Source: Carpediemonas membranifera (taxonomy: Eukaryota; Fornicata). From it: 64,000 nucleotides of DNA. The position numbers and the translations under genes were made by a program. The notes under the pieces are model-generated. The model did not search any database and was not told where the DNA came from. It saw only the letters and a program-made list of their open reading frames with translations. The stretch lies in NCBI GenBank assembly GCA_019828565.1, contig JAHDYR010000012.1, forward strand, positions 62,001 to 126,000, in the 5' to 3' direction. Shown one piece after another: positions 37,489-46,345 of this stretch (within the stretch, counting starts at the first letter, position 1; every line of letters begins with the position of its first letter).

Positions 37489-38640
37489 CATCTTTAGCAC
37501 CAGACAAGGCAAAACGATACTCCGAAGAATTACGCGAGGCCCTGAAGACTGGCCGCATCAGAGGAGACAGATGGCTCTCGCTGTTAGGAAAGCTAGTTTT
37601 CGCGGCGACAACGACGCCCGGAGGCCTACTCAAAGTCCGTCGCCTTCAAAAGTGCCATCCGAGCCCGACAAAGACATGGCACTTCCCCGAGGACATCAAG
37701 ATCATACTGCAGGACATACTGCGCATCCTCGAGGGAGCAACGCCGATCTCGAGACCGTTCTCAGAACTCATCTCCATCTGGGGCTTCCGCAAGGAGATAG
37801 AGGTGTTCACTGCCACAGACGCCTCGGACAACGCCATCGGCGGGACGATCCGGATCGACGGAGCGGAAAGATCGTTCCAAGAGACGATCACTGCACAGGA
37901 CTTCCACTCCATCATGACCAAGGAGCTATTCGCCATCCGCGTGGCCCTGCTATCCGTGAGCGACGTGACAGACCGAGAGTTCACTGTCTTCTCAGACAAT
38001 GCTGCGTGCGTCTCCTGGATCAACAAGCAAGGCTCAGCAAGAGCACCGGAGCAGGCACTCCGGTTCCTGGAGGACATTCAGCACTGGGCCCAGTCCCACA
38101 GGAACACCGTCGTCGCCCGCCATGCACCAGGGCATCTCAATTCGAAGCCGGACAGGCTGTCCCGGTTCAAACGGTTGGAGTGGGGTACGCCGGCACCCAT
38201 CCTCGAAGCCATGACAGACGCCTGGGGTCCGTTCGAGGTAGACGCGTTCGCAACGGAGGAGAAGCTTCTCCGGATTCCGGGCCATTGGACCCGGGAGCAG
38301 GACGGCCTATCCAAAGACTGGCATCAGTTCAGGGTCTTTGCCGCGCCTCCCCGAGCGCTGCTGTCGCGCCTGAACGCCAAGCTGGCCCCCCTCTGGGACC
38401 GTCAAAGGACAAGCTTATCTCCACATTCCTGGCGGCAGGGCTGCTTCGTTCTGGTCTTGCAGGATCTCATTGATCTAGGAGCAGCGCACATATCACCATC
38501 TCAGAGATCGCTCAGGCAACGATGACCATGGAGGTCCCAGTGCAGGAGGCACCGAGGGAGTGGAGAGCACTGGCCGGTCCGAAATCCAGAGTGACCGTCA
38601 GGGCCGTCTGGATCCCACGCTGAGAGCAGCAGGAGTGATA
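37489..38640 (+). pseudogene. D6: RT end, RNase H, methyltransferase
   Basis: The frame is open from the duplication to 38525: LAPDKAKRYSEELREALKTG, LSLLGKLVFAATTT (RT end), FTATDASDNAIGGTI, VFSDNAACVSWINKQG, HAPGHLNSKPDRLSRF (RNase H), then VDAFATEEKLLRIPGHW and FRVFAAPPRALLSRL (methyltransferase-like). The normal first Met in this frame (37803) is not a real start. After TGA 38523 the homologous text continues weakly to about 38622. The YR gene is absent. Confidence 0.8.
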
Positions 38641-38689
38641 GTACGCGACCAAGAGACCGACAGAGAGGGAGCACAATGACGAGTCAGGA

Positions 38690-41600
38690 ACATACCTGTG
38701 GACCCAGAGGTGGCCATGTGTTGTTGTTTTGGGTGAGGAGAGGACCGCTCAGGAGGAGACAGCGACGGTGTATGCTGTCAATAGCGGCTGCAGCACGTGG
38801 ACACGGTGGGTCGACGTGGAAGGGGTCAGAGAAAAGGCGCTGCTTGACTCGGGCGCCGGGGTCAACCTCATGTCGGAGGCGAGGGTGGCGGACCTCGGGC
38901 TGACTATCAGAGAGCCGGGGGAGATCCAGCAGGTTGATGGTCTCGGTGACCAACCTGTGCCAGTCATCGGACGGGTGACGGCGACGCTTGGGGGAAAGCC
39001 GGAGGAGTGGTGCGTAGTAGAGCCGGACGTGCTCTTCGTCGGCTACGACACCCTGGTTAAGCGGGGCATTGTGCTGCCCGACATGGCGGATAAGCTGACA
39101 GCTACAACCGTCCCAGGTACGCGTGAGGACAAGCTACAGCGACTGTTCGCGTACGGGAGGGAGGGCACGGCAGCTGACCTGCCCATGTTCGAGTTGAAGC
39201 TGGCGTCAGACGCGAGACCGTTCAGGGCGTGGCCGAAGAAGATGGGCATCGAGGACGCGGCGTGGGTGCGACAGGAAGTGGCGAATATACTGAGGAAGGG
39301 GGTGATACGGCCGTCGCTCAGCCCGTACGCCTCGAGGGTCGTGTTGGCCGATAAGAAGGGGGGCGACAAGAGACTGTGCGTGGACTACCGCCAGCTCAAT
39401 AAGCTCACAGCCGACTACGAGTACCCGTTGCCAACCATCTCATCGCTCATCGAGATGCTGGAGGGGAACGTGAAGTTCAGCACACTCGACCTCAAGGCGG
39501 CCTTCAACCAGGTCGAGATCGAGGAGGAAGCGAAGAGGTACACGGCGTTCGTCACGCGAGAGGGCCAGTTCGAATACAACAGGATGCCCTTCGGCCTTAA
39601 GTGCGCGGCCGCACACATGCAGATGGCCATGGAGACGGTCCTGGGCGACCTCATCGGCCGGGCCTGCCTCGTGTACATCGACGACATCGTGGTGTACGGG
39701 GCGAGCCAGGCGGAGCACGACGCCAACCTGGACGAGGTCGTGGACAGGCTCGTAGAGCACAAGGTCGGGCTGGGCGAGGCCATGTGCGTGTTCGACCGGG
39801 AAGAGATCGAGTACGTGGGGTGGATCGTCGGCGGCGGGAGCAAACGTATCGACCCGAAGCGCATCGAGCACATCCGGGCCATCCCGATGCCCGACTCGAT
39901 CTCCGCGGTGAGAGGCTTCCTGGGGACAGTCAAGTTCGTCCACGACTGCATCCCGCACCTAGCGTGGACCGAGAGATGCCTCCACCGGCTGGAGAAGAAG
40001 GGCGCGGTGTTCGAGCGGGACTGGACTGACGAGTGTGTCGCAGCCGTGAACAGCATCAAGGCTGCCATCGAGGACGCGGAGGCGCTGAGCATCCCAGGCG
40101 CGGATGAGCCTCTCGAGCTCTACACCGACGCGTGTGAGCACGGGATCGGCGCAGTGCTCATGGTCAGGCGGGGTGATAAGCGGCTGCCGATCGGGTACTT
40201 TTCTAAGGCCATTCAGGAGGATACGTCTCGGGCCAGATGGAACATGACGCAGAAGGAGGCGTTCGCTATCAAGGAAGGTGTGAAGCACTTCAGGCAATTC
40301 CTCCGGGGTCGGAAGTTCACGGTGATGACCGACCACCGCAACCTCCTGTGGATGGACCAGTCTGAGAACGCGGTCGTGGAGAGGTGGGCGCTCGAGCTGC
40401 GGCAGCTCTACACATTCGAACTGCGGCACGTGGCGGGTGCGGCCAACGGGGCGGCGGACTGGTTGTCCCGCCACCCGGCGAAGCAGACGACGAGAGGGGC
40501 GACCGAGCACGTCTGTGCGGTCAACCCTTCGCAGGGCGACGTCGAAACTCCGTCCAGACAGAGCCAGACAGTGCCGGAGAGCCAGAAGGCGGCACGGTTT
40601 CGTGAGGTGCATGGCGCCGGAAAGGGGCACCACGGGGTGCAGCAGACGTTGTGGAAGCTGGAGGATCGCGGGCTATTGTGGGATGGCGCGGAGACGGATG
40701 TGTCAAGGATGGTTAAACAGTGCCCTGTGTGTCAGAAGGCCGGACTAGGAGCCGACCCGTACCAGCTGGCGCCCAGGGAGCCCTTAGGACCTTTCGACCG
40801 GGTGTTCGTGGACACCACCGTCATGCACGAGGCCGACGGCGAGTTTCGCAACATTCTGACAGCCGTGGAGGAGACGTCGCGCTGGGTGACACTGATACCG
40901 TTGAAGACAACGTCCTCGCGTGAGACCATCGACGCGTTGGTTCGGCACTACCTCACCCACTTCCCTGTGCCAGCCGAGTGGGTCGCCGATAACGGCTCAC
41001 AATTCGCGTCAACCGAGTTTCACGCGTGGGCCAGGGAGACCGGGGCGCGGGTCAACCACACGACGCCGTACTACCACGAGGAGAACGGCGTGGTCGAGCG
41101 GTGGAACAAAGAGGTCAACCGCCACCTGCGGTGCGAGATGTACGAGCGGCAGACTCACAGATGGGCGAGCCTGCTGCCTGCCATCCAGAACATCATTAAC
41201 TCGGCACGGTCGAAGGCCACCGGGTCGTCGGCATGGAGGCTGGTTATGGCGGACGGGACCGGAGCGATGGACGATAAGCTGAAGGAACAGAGGATGGAGG
41301 AGGTGGAGGCCGCGCGCAGGATGATACAGAACGAAGAGCACAGGAGGAGGAACATGGAGCAGACGGCGAAGAAGAAGAAGCAGGACAGTCAGAAGAGAGC
41401 AGCAGACATACAGCGACAGCACCCAGAGTCGCGGGTGGCAGCCGGGCTTTGGGTGTTTGCTGACCGCGACGCAGAGATACGGAAGAAGTACGACCTCAAG
41501 TGGCGCGGGCCGCTGATGGTGGTCAGGAAGGTACCGAGGAAGAGCAATTCGTACGTCGTGAGAGACTCGGAGACGAAGAAGACGTACAAGAAGCACGTCA

Positions 41601-41929
41601 GCCATCTGAAGGTGGCCGAGGGAGAGTGGAGTGAGGAGAAAGCCAGGATAGCGTGCGCGCTGGACAGAAGTCAGGCGTATATTAAGGAGATTGTGGACTG
41701 GAGAGTTAGGAGGGACGCCAACAGGACACCAGAAGTGAAGTGCAGATGGTTGGGATTCGAAGCCAGCGAGGACACCTGGAGAGTGGCGACAGACGAAGAT
41801 ATGCGGTCCAACTTCGTGTTATTGAAGTACATGGAGGATCACAGCCAGCTAGTCAAGTGTATGGAGGATTATTCGTTCAGAGTCGGTCGGAGTCAAGAAC
41901 GGGCGACGGGCGCTGAGGAGGAGGGGTAG
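38690..41929 (+). CDS. E2: Ty3/gypsy pol (PR-RT-RNase H-IN-chromodomain) without gag
   Basis: One uninterrupted frame of about 1,070 residues contains protease (ALLDSGAGVNLMSE), RT (RLCVDYRQLNKLTADYEYPL, STLDLKAAFNQVEI, RMPFGLKCAAAHMQ, LVYIDDIVVYG), RNase H (LYTDACEHGIGAVLM, TDHRNLLWMDQ, GAANGAADWLSRHP), integrase (HGAGKGHHG...CPVCQKAGL; VDTTVMHEADG, VADNGSQFAST, NGVVERWNKE) and a chromodomain-like end (IKEIVDWRVRRD, CRWLGFEASEDTW). Every catalytic motif is intact. There is no gag or 5' LTR: D6 sequence abuts the protease. The first usable codon is uncertain (TTG at 38729 or an upstream junction). The stop TAG lies in the purine tract next to the LTR-like TGTGATTTATATG. Confidence 0.85.
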   Translation, partial: TYLWTQRWPCVVVLGEERTAQEETATVYAVNSGCSTWTRWVDVEGVREKALLDSGAGVNLMSEARVADLGLTIREPGEIQQVDGLGDQPVPVIGRVTATLGGKPEEWCVVEPDVLFVGYDTLVKRGIVLPDMADKLTATTVPGTREDKLQRLFAYGREGTAADLPMFELKLASDARPFRAWPKKMGIEDAAWVRQEVANILRKGVIRPSLSPYASRVVLADKKGGDKRLCVDYRQLNKLTADYEYPLPTISSLIEMLEGNVKFSTLDLKAAFNQVEIEEEAKRYTAFVTREGQFEYNRMPFGLKCAAAHMQMAMETVLGDLIGRACLVYIDDIVVYGASQAEHDANLDEVVDRLVEHKVGLGEAMCVFDREEIEYVGWIVGGGSKRIDPKRIEHIRAIPMPDSISAVRGFLGTVKFVHDCIPHLAWTERCLHRLEKKGAVFERDWTDECVAAVNSIKAAIEDAEALSIPGADEPLELYTDACEHGIGAVLMVRRGDKRLPIGYFSKAIQEDTSRARWNMTQKEAFAIKEGVKHFRQFLRGRKFTVMTDHRNLLWMDQSENAVVERWALELRQLYTFELRHVAGAANGAADWLSRHPAKQTTRGATEHVCAVNPSQGDVETPSRQSQTVPESQKAARFREVHGAGKGHHGVQQTLWKLEDRGLLWDGAETDVSRMVKQCPVCQKAGLGADPYQLAPREPLGPFDRVFVDTTVMHEADGEFRNILTAVEETSRWVTLIPLKTTSSRETIDALVRHYLTHFPVPAEWVADNGSQFASTEFHAWARETGARVNHTTPYYHEENGVVERWNKEVNRHLRCEMYERQTHRWASLLPAIQNIINSARSKATGSSAWRLVMADGTGAMDDKLKEQRMEEVEAARRMIQNEEHRRRNMEQTAKKKKQDSQKRAADIQRQHPESRVAAGLWVFADRDAEIRKKYDLKWRGPLMVVRKVPRKSNSYVVRDSETKKTYKKHVSHLKVAEGEWSEEKARIACALDRSQAYIKEIVDWRVRRDANRTPEVKCRWLGFEASEDTWRVATDEDMRSNFVLLKYMEDHSQLVKCMEDYSFRVGRSQERATGAEEEG

Positions 41930-41995
41930 TGTGATTTATATGTTACGTATGGTGTCGGTTTAGACCATATTAGCCATAGGGTGAAACCTTGTAAA
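41930..41995 (+). repeat. E2 3' LTR remnant
   Basis: TGTGATTTATATGTTACG follows the purine tract GAGGAGGAGGGG directly after the E2 stop codon, the normal position of a 3' LTR. No second copy exists in the window, so the right end (about 41995, where a different reading frame begins) is a guess. Confidence 0.45.
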
Positions 41996-42021
41996 GCATT
42001 CCGAGCCACGGTTCCGTATTT

Positions 42022-42378
42022 CAGGCAGTCGTCATTGAGTTCACCGTCGGGAAGAACACGTCCCCCACGATGATCCAGCGGAAGGTCAGCCAGTATAGCG
42101 ACTACGATGCGGACGTTGTCGTCATCTGCCTCTCCCCGTGGGGTGCCAACCTCACCACCTGCGCCAAGGGCCTGACAGAGCTCGCGGTGGAGCTCGCCGA
42201 CGTCAACGAGACCACCCTCTTCTCGGAGAAGGAGGCGCTGAGGGTCATGTCGAAGGCTCTCATCGCTTGGACCACTCGGCGGCTCGCCGAGGCGAGGCGG
42301 GCCAACCACCTGTACATTCGCCACAACAACCCAATATATCTTGCCCAGCCCGTCGCTGCGGGACGGGGGGTCGGCTAG
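42022..42378 (+). CDS. Unknown ORF fragment
   Basis: The ATG at 42070 opens 102 codons (MIQRKVSQYSDYDADVVVIC to VAAGRGVG); the frame is already open from about 42022 (VFQAVVIEFTVGKNTSPT). The composition looks coding (helices such as KGLTELAVELADVN and EALRVMSKALIAWTTRRLAE), but I recognise no family and no relative in this window. It lies between the E2 LTR remnant and the P0 upstream region and may be the end of a retroelement or P-type gene whose other parts are gone. Confidence 0.3.
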   Translation, partial: QAVVIEFTVGKNTSPTMIQRKVSQYSDYDADVVVICLSPWGANLTTCAKGLTELAVELADVNETTLFSEKEALRVMSKALIAWTTRRLAEARRANHLYIRHNNPIYLAQPVAAGRGVG

Positions 42379-42494
42379 CCCGGCCCAAAGCTGCAGCTCA
42401 TCTTGTTTATATAGACGCGGATAAATTCGTAAATCCTTGGCCACTTTGCAAGCAACCACCATTATCAGCTCCAGGAGCTGCATTCATAGATAAT

Positions 42495-42504
42495 AACAAC
42501 ATCA
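42495..42504 (+). promoter_or_regulatory. AACAACATCA motif upstream of P0
   Basis: The decamer, in the context TAATAACAACATCAA, lies 230 bp before the P0 ATG. The same motif stands upstream of P1 (46394), P2 (57120-57129, minus) and P3 (58825). In P0 it is followed by an AGGCCTC-rich stretch also found near P2. Confidence 0.4.
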
Positions 42505-42735
42505 AAGGCCCAAAAAGGCCTCTAGAGCCTCCAACGAGGCCTCAATCGCGAGTTCTGGCCTCAACAATTTTTCTTCGCCGTACGGGCTCGGCCGTACGTC
42601 ATTCCTAATCGATAATCAACATCATTCGCATCCTCTATATGACTATTGGCCAGTAAATTCGTTCCTATTTGCGCTCCTTCTTTGCTCCTCATCAATCGGG
42701 TGCTGTCACTTCGAGTGACAGAGCAATCTTCGCGT

Positions 42736-43305
42736 ATGACCGACTTCGACGTGCTAATCTGGCATTTGCTGCCGTTTTTCCCTACCCGACGTGCTCGGAA
42801 CGCCTTCAAGCGCCTCCTGGACAATCACGTGAAGGAGGATCAGCTCCCGAACCGCCAACGTACCTATCGTGCCGTGTTCGATCCCACGCTTGCTCCTGCT
42901 GCTTCAGCTGATACCACTACACCGCCTGCCTCTACAGAGGACTTGCCGATTCCATGCAGTACCGAGCACGCCATCGCCAACACCGAAGAGGCTAGCAACG
43001 CCACTGCTGACGATTCCGGGGCTCTGCCGACACCCGATGACCCCGAGGAAGCCGAGGCACCCGCGCAGCCCGAGGGTCCCGAGCCCGAAGAGCCTGAAGA
43101 GCCTGAACCCCAGCTCAACGAGATGGTCTCTCGCGTGCAGGCCGCCGCGGTCAGTTACGTCAGCGTAGACGTCAAAACCGAGCTCCAGGCACTTGTGCGC
43201 GGCAAGCTGTCGCAGTATGGTCACCTGACCACCAGCGAGCGGTCTCATCACGCTCTGCGCGACCTTTCGCGTGACGGCCTGGTACTGTGGTTCAATGGGC
43301 GTTGA
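42736..43305 (+). CDS. P0: truncated member of the P gene family
   Basis: The 189-residue ORF begins MTDFDVLIWHLLPFF. It matches P3 over two parts: the start (P3: MGDFDAAVETIL, then FCRLLRRH versus FKRLLDNH) and, after a Pro/Glu-rich acidic linker (about residues 60-135), EMVSRVQAAAVSYVSVDVKT with LSRDGLVL at the end (P3: YVELVTRQAVSYYWNSPRTE, LCRDAIVL). P3 and P2 continue for another 200 residues that P0 lacks; P0 stops at TGA 9 bp before an LTR, so its second half was removed. Function unknown. The upstream region with the AACAACATCA motif is kept. Confidence 0.5.
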   Translation: MTDFDVLIWHLLPFFPTRRARNAFKRLLDNHVKEDQLPNRQRTYRAVFDPTLAPAASADTTTPPASTEDLPIPCSTEHAIANTEEASNATADDSGALPTPDDPEEAEAPAQPEGPEPEEPEEPEPQLNEMVSRVQAAAVSYVSVDVKTELQALVRGKLSQYGHLTTSERSHHALRDLSRDGLVLWFNGR

Positions 43306-43313
43306 ACTTTTAC

Positions 43314-43407
43314 TGAGGAGAAGACTCGACGCAAGGGTGTCAAGGAGAAACTCCTTGACAATTAAATATAACGTAAATCTGTGTAACTTTGGGTAGGACC
43401 CACAACA
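43314..43407 (-). repeat. LTR (3' LTR of a lost minus-strand gypsy element)
   Basis: On the minus strand the purine tract GGAGGGGCAG is followed by TGTTGTGGGTCCTACCC, very like the E5 junction (AAGGGGCAG then TGTAGTGGGTCTTACCC). The LTR ends CA after about 94 bp. No matching 4-bp flank is seen, so this is one end of a rearranged element rather than a solo insertion. It truncates P0. Confidence 0.6.
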
Positions 43408-43797
43408 CTGCCCCTCCATGCCTGGTATAGGCATGACAGAGAGACTTGACGTCAGAATTTCACCAAAGGCCTGGACGGTGCCACCCGACCGCCAACGGTG
43501 ACTCATAGGGCTGGCAACCCCATGGCCTGAGTGCTTTCGCATCTAGCTAAACGAAATCAAAATGATGGTATCATGATCTAACTGCGGTACCGCTAGGTGA
43601 GCTCTGTTTCAAAAATGCTGAAATGTGACGGAGAGGCTTACCACTGCCCCTCCACGGCCTTCCTAGGCCGTCTTCACAAACCTTATACGTGTTATATGCC
43701 TTGCCATGTAATTCGAAGGCCAAGAACGATTGCTCTAGCAAACACTGCCAATGCTGAGCTGACGTGGGTTTGACCACGATTGACCATTGGTCCAACT
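43408..43797 (-). other. Non-coding remnant of a gypsy 3' region and E3 LTR
   Basis: There is no coding homology. On the minus strand GGCCGTGGAGGGGCAGTG occurs near 43654-43671, as it does in the E5 3' region at 57360-57377, so part of this is the 3' non-coding region of an E5-like element. The right part runs into the E3 LTR end. Confidence 0.4.
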
Positions 43798-43834
43798 ATG
43801 CGGATTTCCCCAAGTAAACGAATTCTCTCTTCAG
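43798..43834 (+). repeat. E3 5' LTR end (37-bp direct repeat, left)
   Basis: ATGCGGATTTCCCCAAGTAA starts a 37-bp stretch identical to 46243-46279. It lies directly upstream of the E3 leader, where an LTR end belongs. The left extent of this LTR is unknown. Confidence 0.65.
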
Positions 43835-43849
43835 TTCTAGAACTAGTTC

Positions 43850-44446
43850 ATGAGTACTTCAATCAACACCGTTACAGGTAATTACCCCACTATCAAGCTG
43901 AATGATGCAACCATCGAGAGTATCGACGCCTTTGAGCGTATGGGCAGGATTTTCCTTGCAACGAACAGCAAGGTTGCTCCCACGGACTTCTTGTCACTCG
44001 AAGACATCACAGAACTTCAAGCACAATACCCCGACGTCGATTTCACGAGAGCTACCCTTGATCAACTCTCCACTCTGATGCGCAAGCTCGTAACTCCTGA
44101 CAACGTCATCGACCTGCTAGATAACCTAGCATCTCTCTCTCTTAACTGGGACAGTACCCGTAATGTCCCCAACGGCACTGCCATGGGTTCTATCGAGCGA
44201 GCAACCCGTGTGCTGGTCGCCAGCTTCCGAAACCGGATGCGTCTCTTCGACTCCCTTCCTCCGGGCGAGGACCTCCCCGAGGCCGCCACGGACGAGGAGG
44301 TATCCTCCAGACGTCACCGCTTTGAGCAGCTCTGTAGCAGACTGCTCATCGACGCCCTCCAGCGGCCTAAGGCCCTGAAGACTAAGACGACTCGTGGCCG
44401 CTTTCCCCGATATTTGGGAAGAGTCTCTCCCCGCAGAAGGGTCTAA
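43850..44446 (+). CDS. E3: gag
   Basis: The 198-residue ORF starts ATGAGTACTTC, 15 bp after the LTR end; the leader consists of two overlapping palindromes (TTCTAGAA and AACTAGTT). NYPTIKLNDATIESIDAFER and DFLSLEDITELQAQ at the start parallel the other gypsy gags (E1, 63421). It ends in RGRFPRYLGRVSPRRRV after a change out of frame. No zinc knuckle or protease follows: the next frame (FPDIWEESLPAEGSNLEEM) already corresponds to the region just before RT, so a block including nucleocapsid and protease is deleted. Confidence 0.6.
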   Translation: MSTSINTVTGNYPTIKLNDATIESIDAFERMGRIFLATNSKVAPTDFLSLEDITELQAQYPDVDFTRATLDQLSTLMRKLVTPDNVIDLLDNLASLSLNWDSTRNVPNGTAMGSIERATRVLVASFRNRMRLFDSLPPGEDLPEAATDEEVSSRRHRFEQLCSRLLIDALQRPKALKTKTTRGRFPRYLGRVSPRRRV

Positions 44447-44539
44447 CCTGGAGGAGATGACTATAGAGCTCGTAAACGAGCGGGACATTGTCCAGGCGAG
44501 AGCTAGAGGCCTTGCCGACGCGACAGCGGCGCTTGTGAC

Positions 44540-45282
44540 GACCTAGCTCGAGAAACTCTGGAGATCTGGGATCATCCGTGAGTCTCGAGGCCCTTACAGT
44601 TCCCCCAGTGAAGAAAGGTTACAAGGGCTCTCAGAAAATCAGACTCTGCGTAGATTACAAAGAGCTGAACGACCTAACGATCAAGGACAAGTTCCCGATC
44701 CCAAATGTTAGACATTTCGTGGATCGCGCGGCAGGCTGCAAATATTTTGCAGGCCTAGACCTAAGGCAGGGGTACTATCAGATGAACATGAGTGAAAAGG
44801 ATATTCCTAAGACCGCGTTCGTTACCCCTGACTCGTACTTCGAGTTCACTAGGTGTCCTTTTGGTCTGACGAACGCTCCCTCAAGGTTCCAGCGTGCTAT
44901 GCAGCGGGCCTTTGCGGAAGTCCTCCATAAAGGAGTCGACATATACCTTGATGATATCATGGTATATGCTCGCTCGGAGGACGAGTTCGTCGCCCTGATG
45001 GAGAAAGTCTTCTCCATCTGCCGCGAGTACAAGCTACGCTTGAAAGCAGGCAAGTGCAAAATCGGCACGGACCACGTGGAGGCCGTAGGCTATATCGTCT
45101 CTGAGAGAGGGAAGCAGCTGGCTCCATCGCGTGTACAGGCGATCTGGGATATTCCCGTCCCTGAGACGGCCAAGTCACTCCAGAGGGTGCTAGGTTCATT
45201 CAACTACGTTGCGCAGTTCGTCGAAGACGCTGCTCGGACACTCCGTCCCCTGAACCACCTACTCACCACCGCCTTAAGTTAG
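44540..45282 (+). pseudogene. E3: reverse transcriptase
   Basis: RT motifs are complete: IRLCVDYKELNDLTIKDKFP, AGLDLRQGYYQMNM (motif A), RCPFGLTNAPSRFQ, DIYLDDIMVYA (motif C), VGYIVSERGKQL. The N-terminal lead-in (LEKLWRSGIIRESRGPY) is in another frame after an in-frame TAG at 44544. The frame ends at TAG in LNHLLTTALS, the last RT residues. RNase H does not follow; integrase begins within 20 bp. Confidence 0.75.
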
Positions 45283-45285
45283 GAC

Positions 45286-46262
45286 GCCGTCCCCATTATA
45301 CCAGAAGGCGATATTCGCTCGCGTTACCTCAAGGTCGCACACCAGTTCCATAGTGGAACCAACGCTACGTACCAGCGCCTGAGGACCATGGCCTTTTGGC
45401 CAGGCATGTTGCAAGACTGCAAGCGGATTGTTCGCACACATGCCCGATCTGCCTTAAGGCGAGGATCAAGAACTATTTGCAGCCTGAGGCTGGGTCGTCG
45501 ACTAGAACGTCACCCTGGGAGACCGTAGCGGTCGACTCCATGGGACCTCTTCCGAAGGATCAGAGGGGCGCCCGCTACATCATTGTAGCGACGGATATGT
45601 TCACGCGATACACGGAACTCATTCCGGTAGCGAGCATCGACGGAAACACCGTCGCGCAAGCCCTATGGGACAACGTATTCTCGAGGCACGGGCTACCTAA
45701 GGAGCTCCTGTCAGACAACGGACCAGAATACGCAAACCAGATAGTCAAAGCGTTGACGGACACCCTACGGGTCAGCCGTCACTTCACGACACCTTACCAC
45801 CCACAAAGCAATGGGCTGGCGGAGAGGCGTAACGCCGAGGTAGCAAGACACCTAAGGTGGATGGCTCTCTCTATCGCTCCTAAGGACGACTGGTCGACCC
45901 TACTTCCAACAGTACGGATGATAATCAACGGTACACTGCAGGCGGCCACGGGATTTACCCCCCACGAGCTGGTCTATGGCCACCCACACAACATAATGGA
46001 CAGTACTTTGTGGTCGGAAGAGACGCTAGGCGTCTTCGACTACAAAGGATTCTACGAAAACCTTAAGGTCACCCTGGCTAACCTCGAAGAGGCGGAAAAA
46101 CAGGCAGTAGGGCCTCACCAGAGCCCGATCGAGACCACAGGCTTAGAGCCAGGGGACTACGTTCTTTGGAAGAACGAAGCCCCTCAAAAACTTGACACAC
46201 CCCACACAGGTCCGTGGAAGGTGGTAGAGGTACTCCCTAACAATGCGGATTTCCCCAAGTAA
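45286..46262 (+). pseudogene. E3: integrase
   Basis: The text goes from DAVPIIPEGDIRSRYL directly into the integrase zinc region (HQFHSGTNATYQRL, CPICLKARI, with one frame change near 45430) and the core VAVDSMGPLPKDQRG, LSDNGPEYANQI, NGLAERRNAE (D-D-E). HELVYGHPHN and GDYVLWKNEAPQKL belong to the C-terminal part. At PWKVVEVLPNN the frame runs into the 37-bp LTR end, so the chromodomain and most of the 3' LTR are deleted. The whole RNase H domain is also missing between RT and this piece. Confidence 0.75.
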
Positions 46263-46279
46263 ACGAATTCTCTCTTCAG
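46243..46279 (+). repeat. E3 3' LTR end (37-bp direct repeat, right)
   Basis: This is identical to 43798-43834. Only the last 37 bp of the LTR remain, fused directly to integrase coding sequence. Confidence 0.65.
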
Positions 46280-46345
46280 AGCCCTTATCGCTCATAATCA
46301 CATAGACGCCGAAAAACGTACTTAGAAGCTCCAATTCGGCTCCGT

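Larger units (their letters stand above)
27506..38640 (+). mobile_element. D6: DIRS/PAT element split by LINE L1
   Basis: Its left part (27506-29008) has leader, gag and RT up to just after motif C. The right part (37489-38640) has the RT end, RNase H and methyltransferase. L1 sits between them. The sequence of the two sides joins in frame once L1 and one copy of the 15-bp duplication are taken out. The left leader resembles that of D3 (CGGGGCACGC...GACGTAGGGGT). The YR is missing: gypsy E2 follows at about 38690. Confidence 0.8.

Noticed and set aside
41893-42483. 196-codon minus-strand ORF
   Set aside because: It overlaps the E2 stop and LTR remnant and the plus-strand ORF at 42070, and its composition is less protein-like. 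The plus-strand frame is the better, though still weak, candidate.
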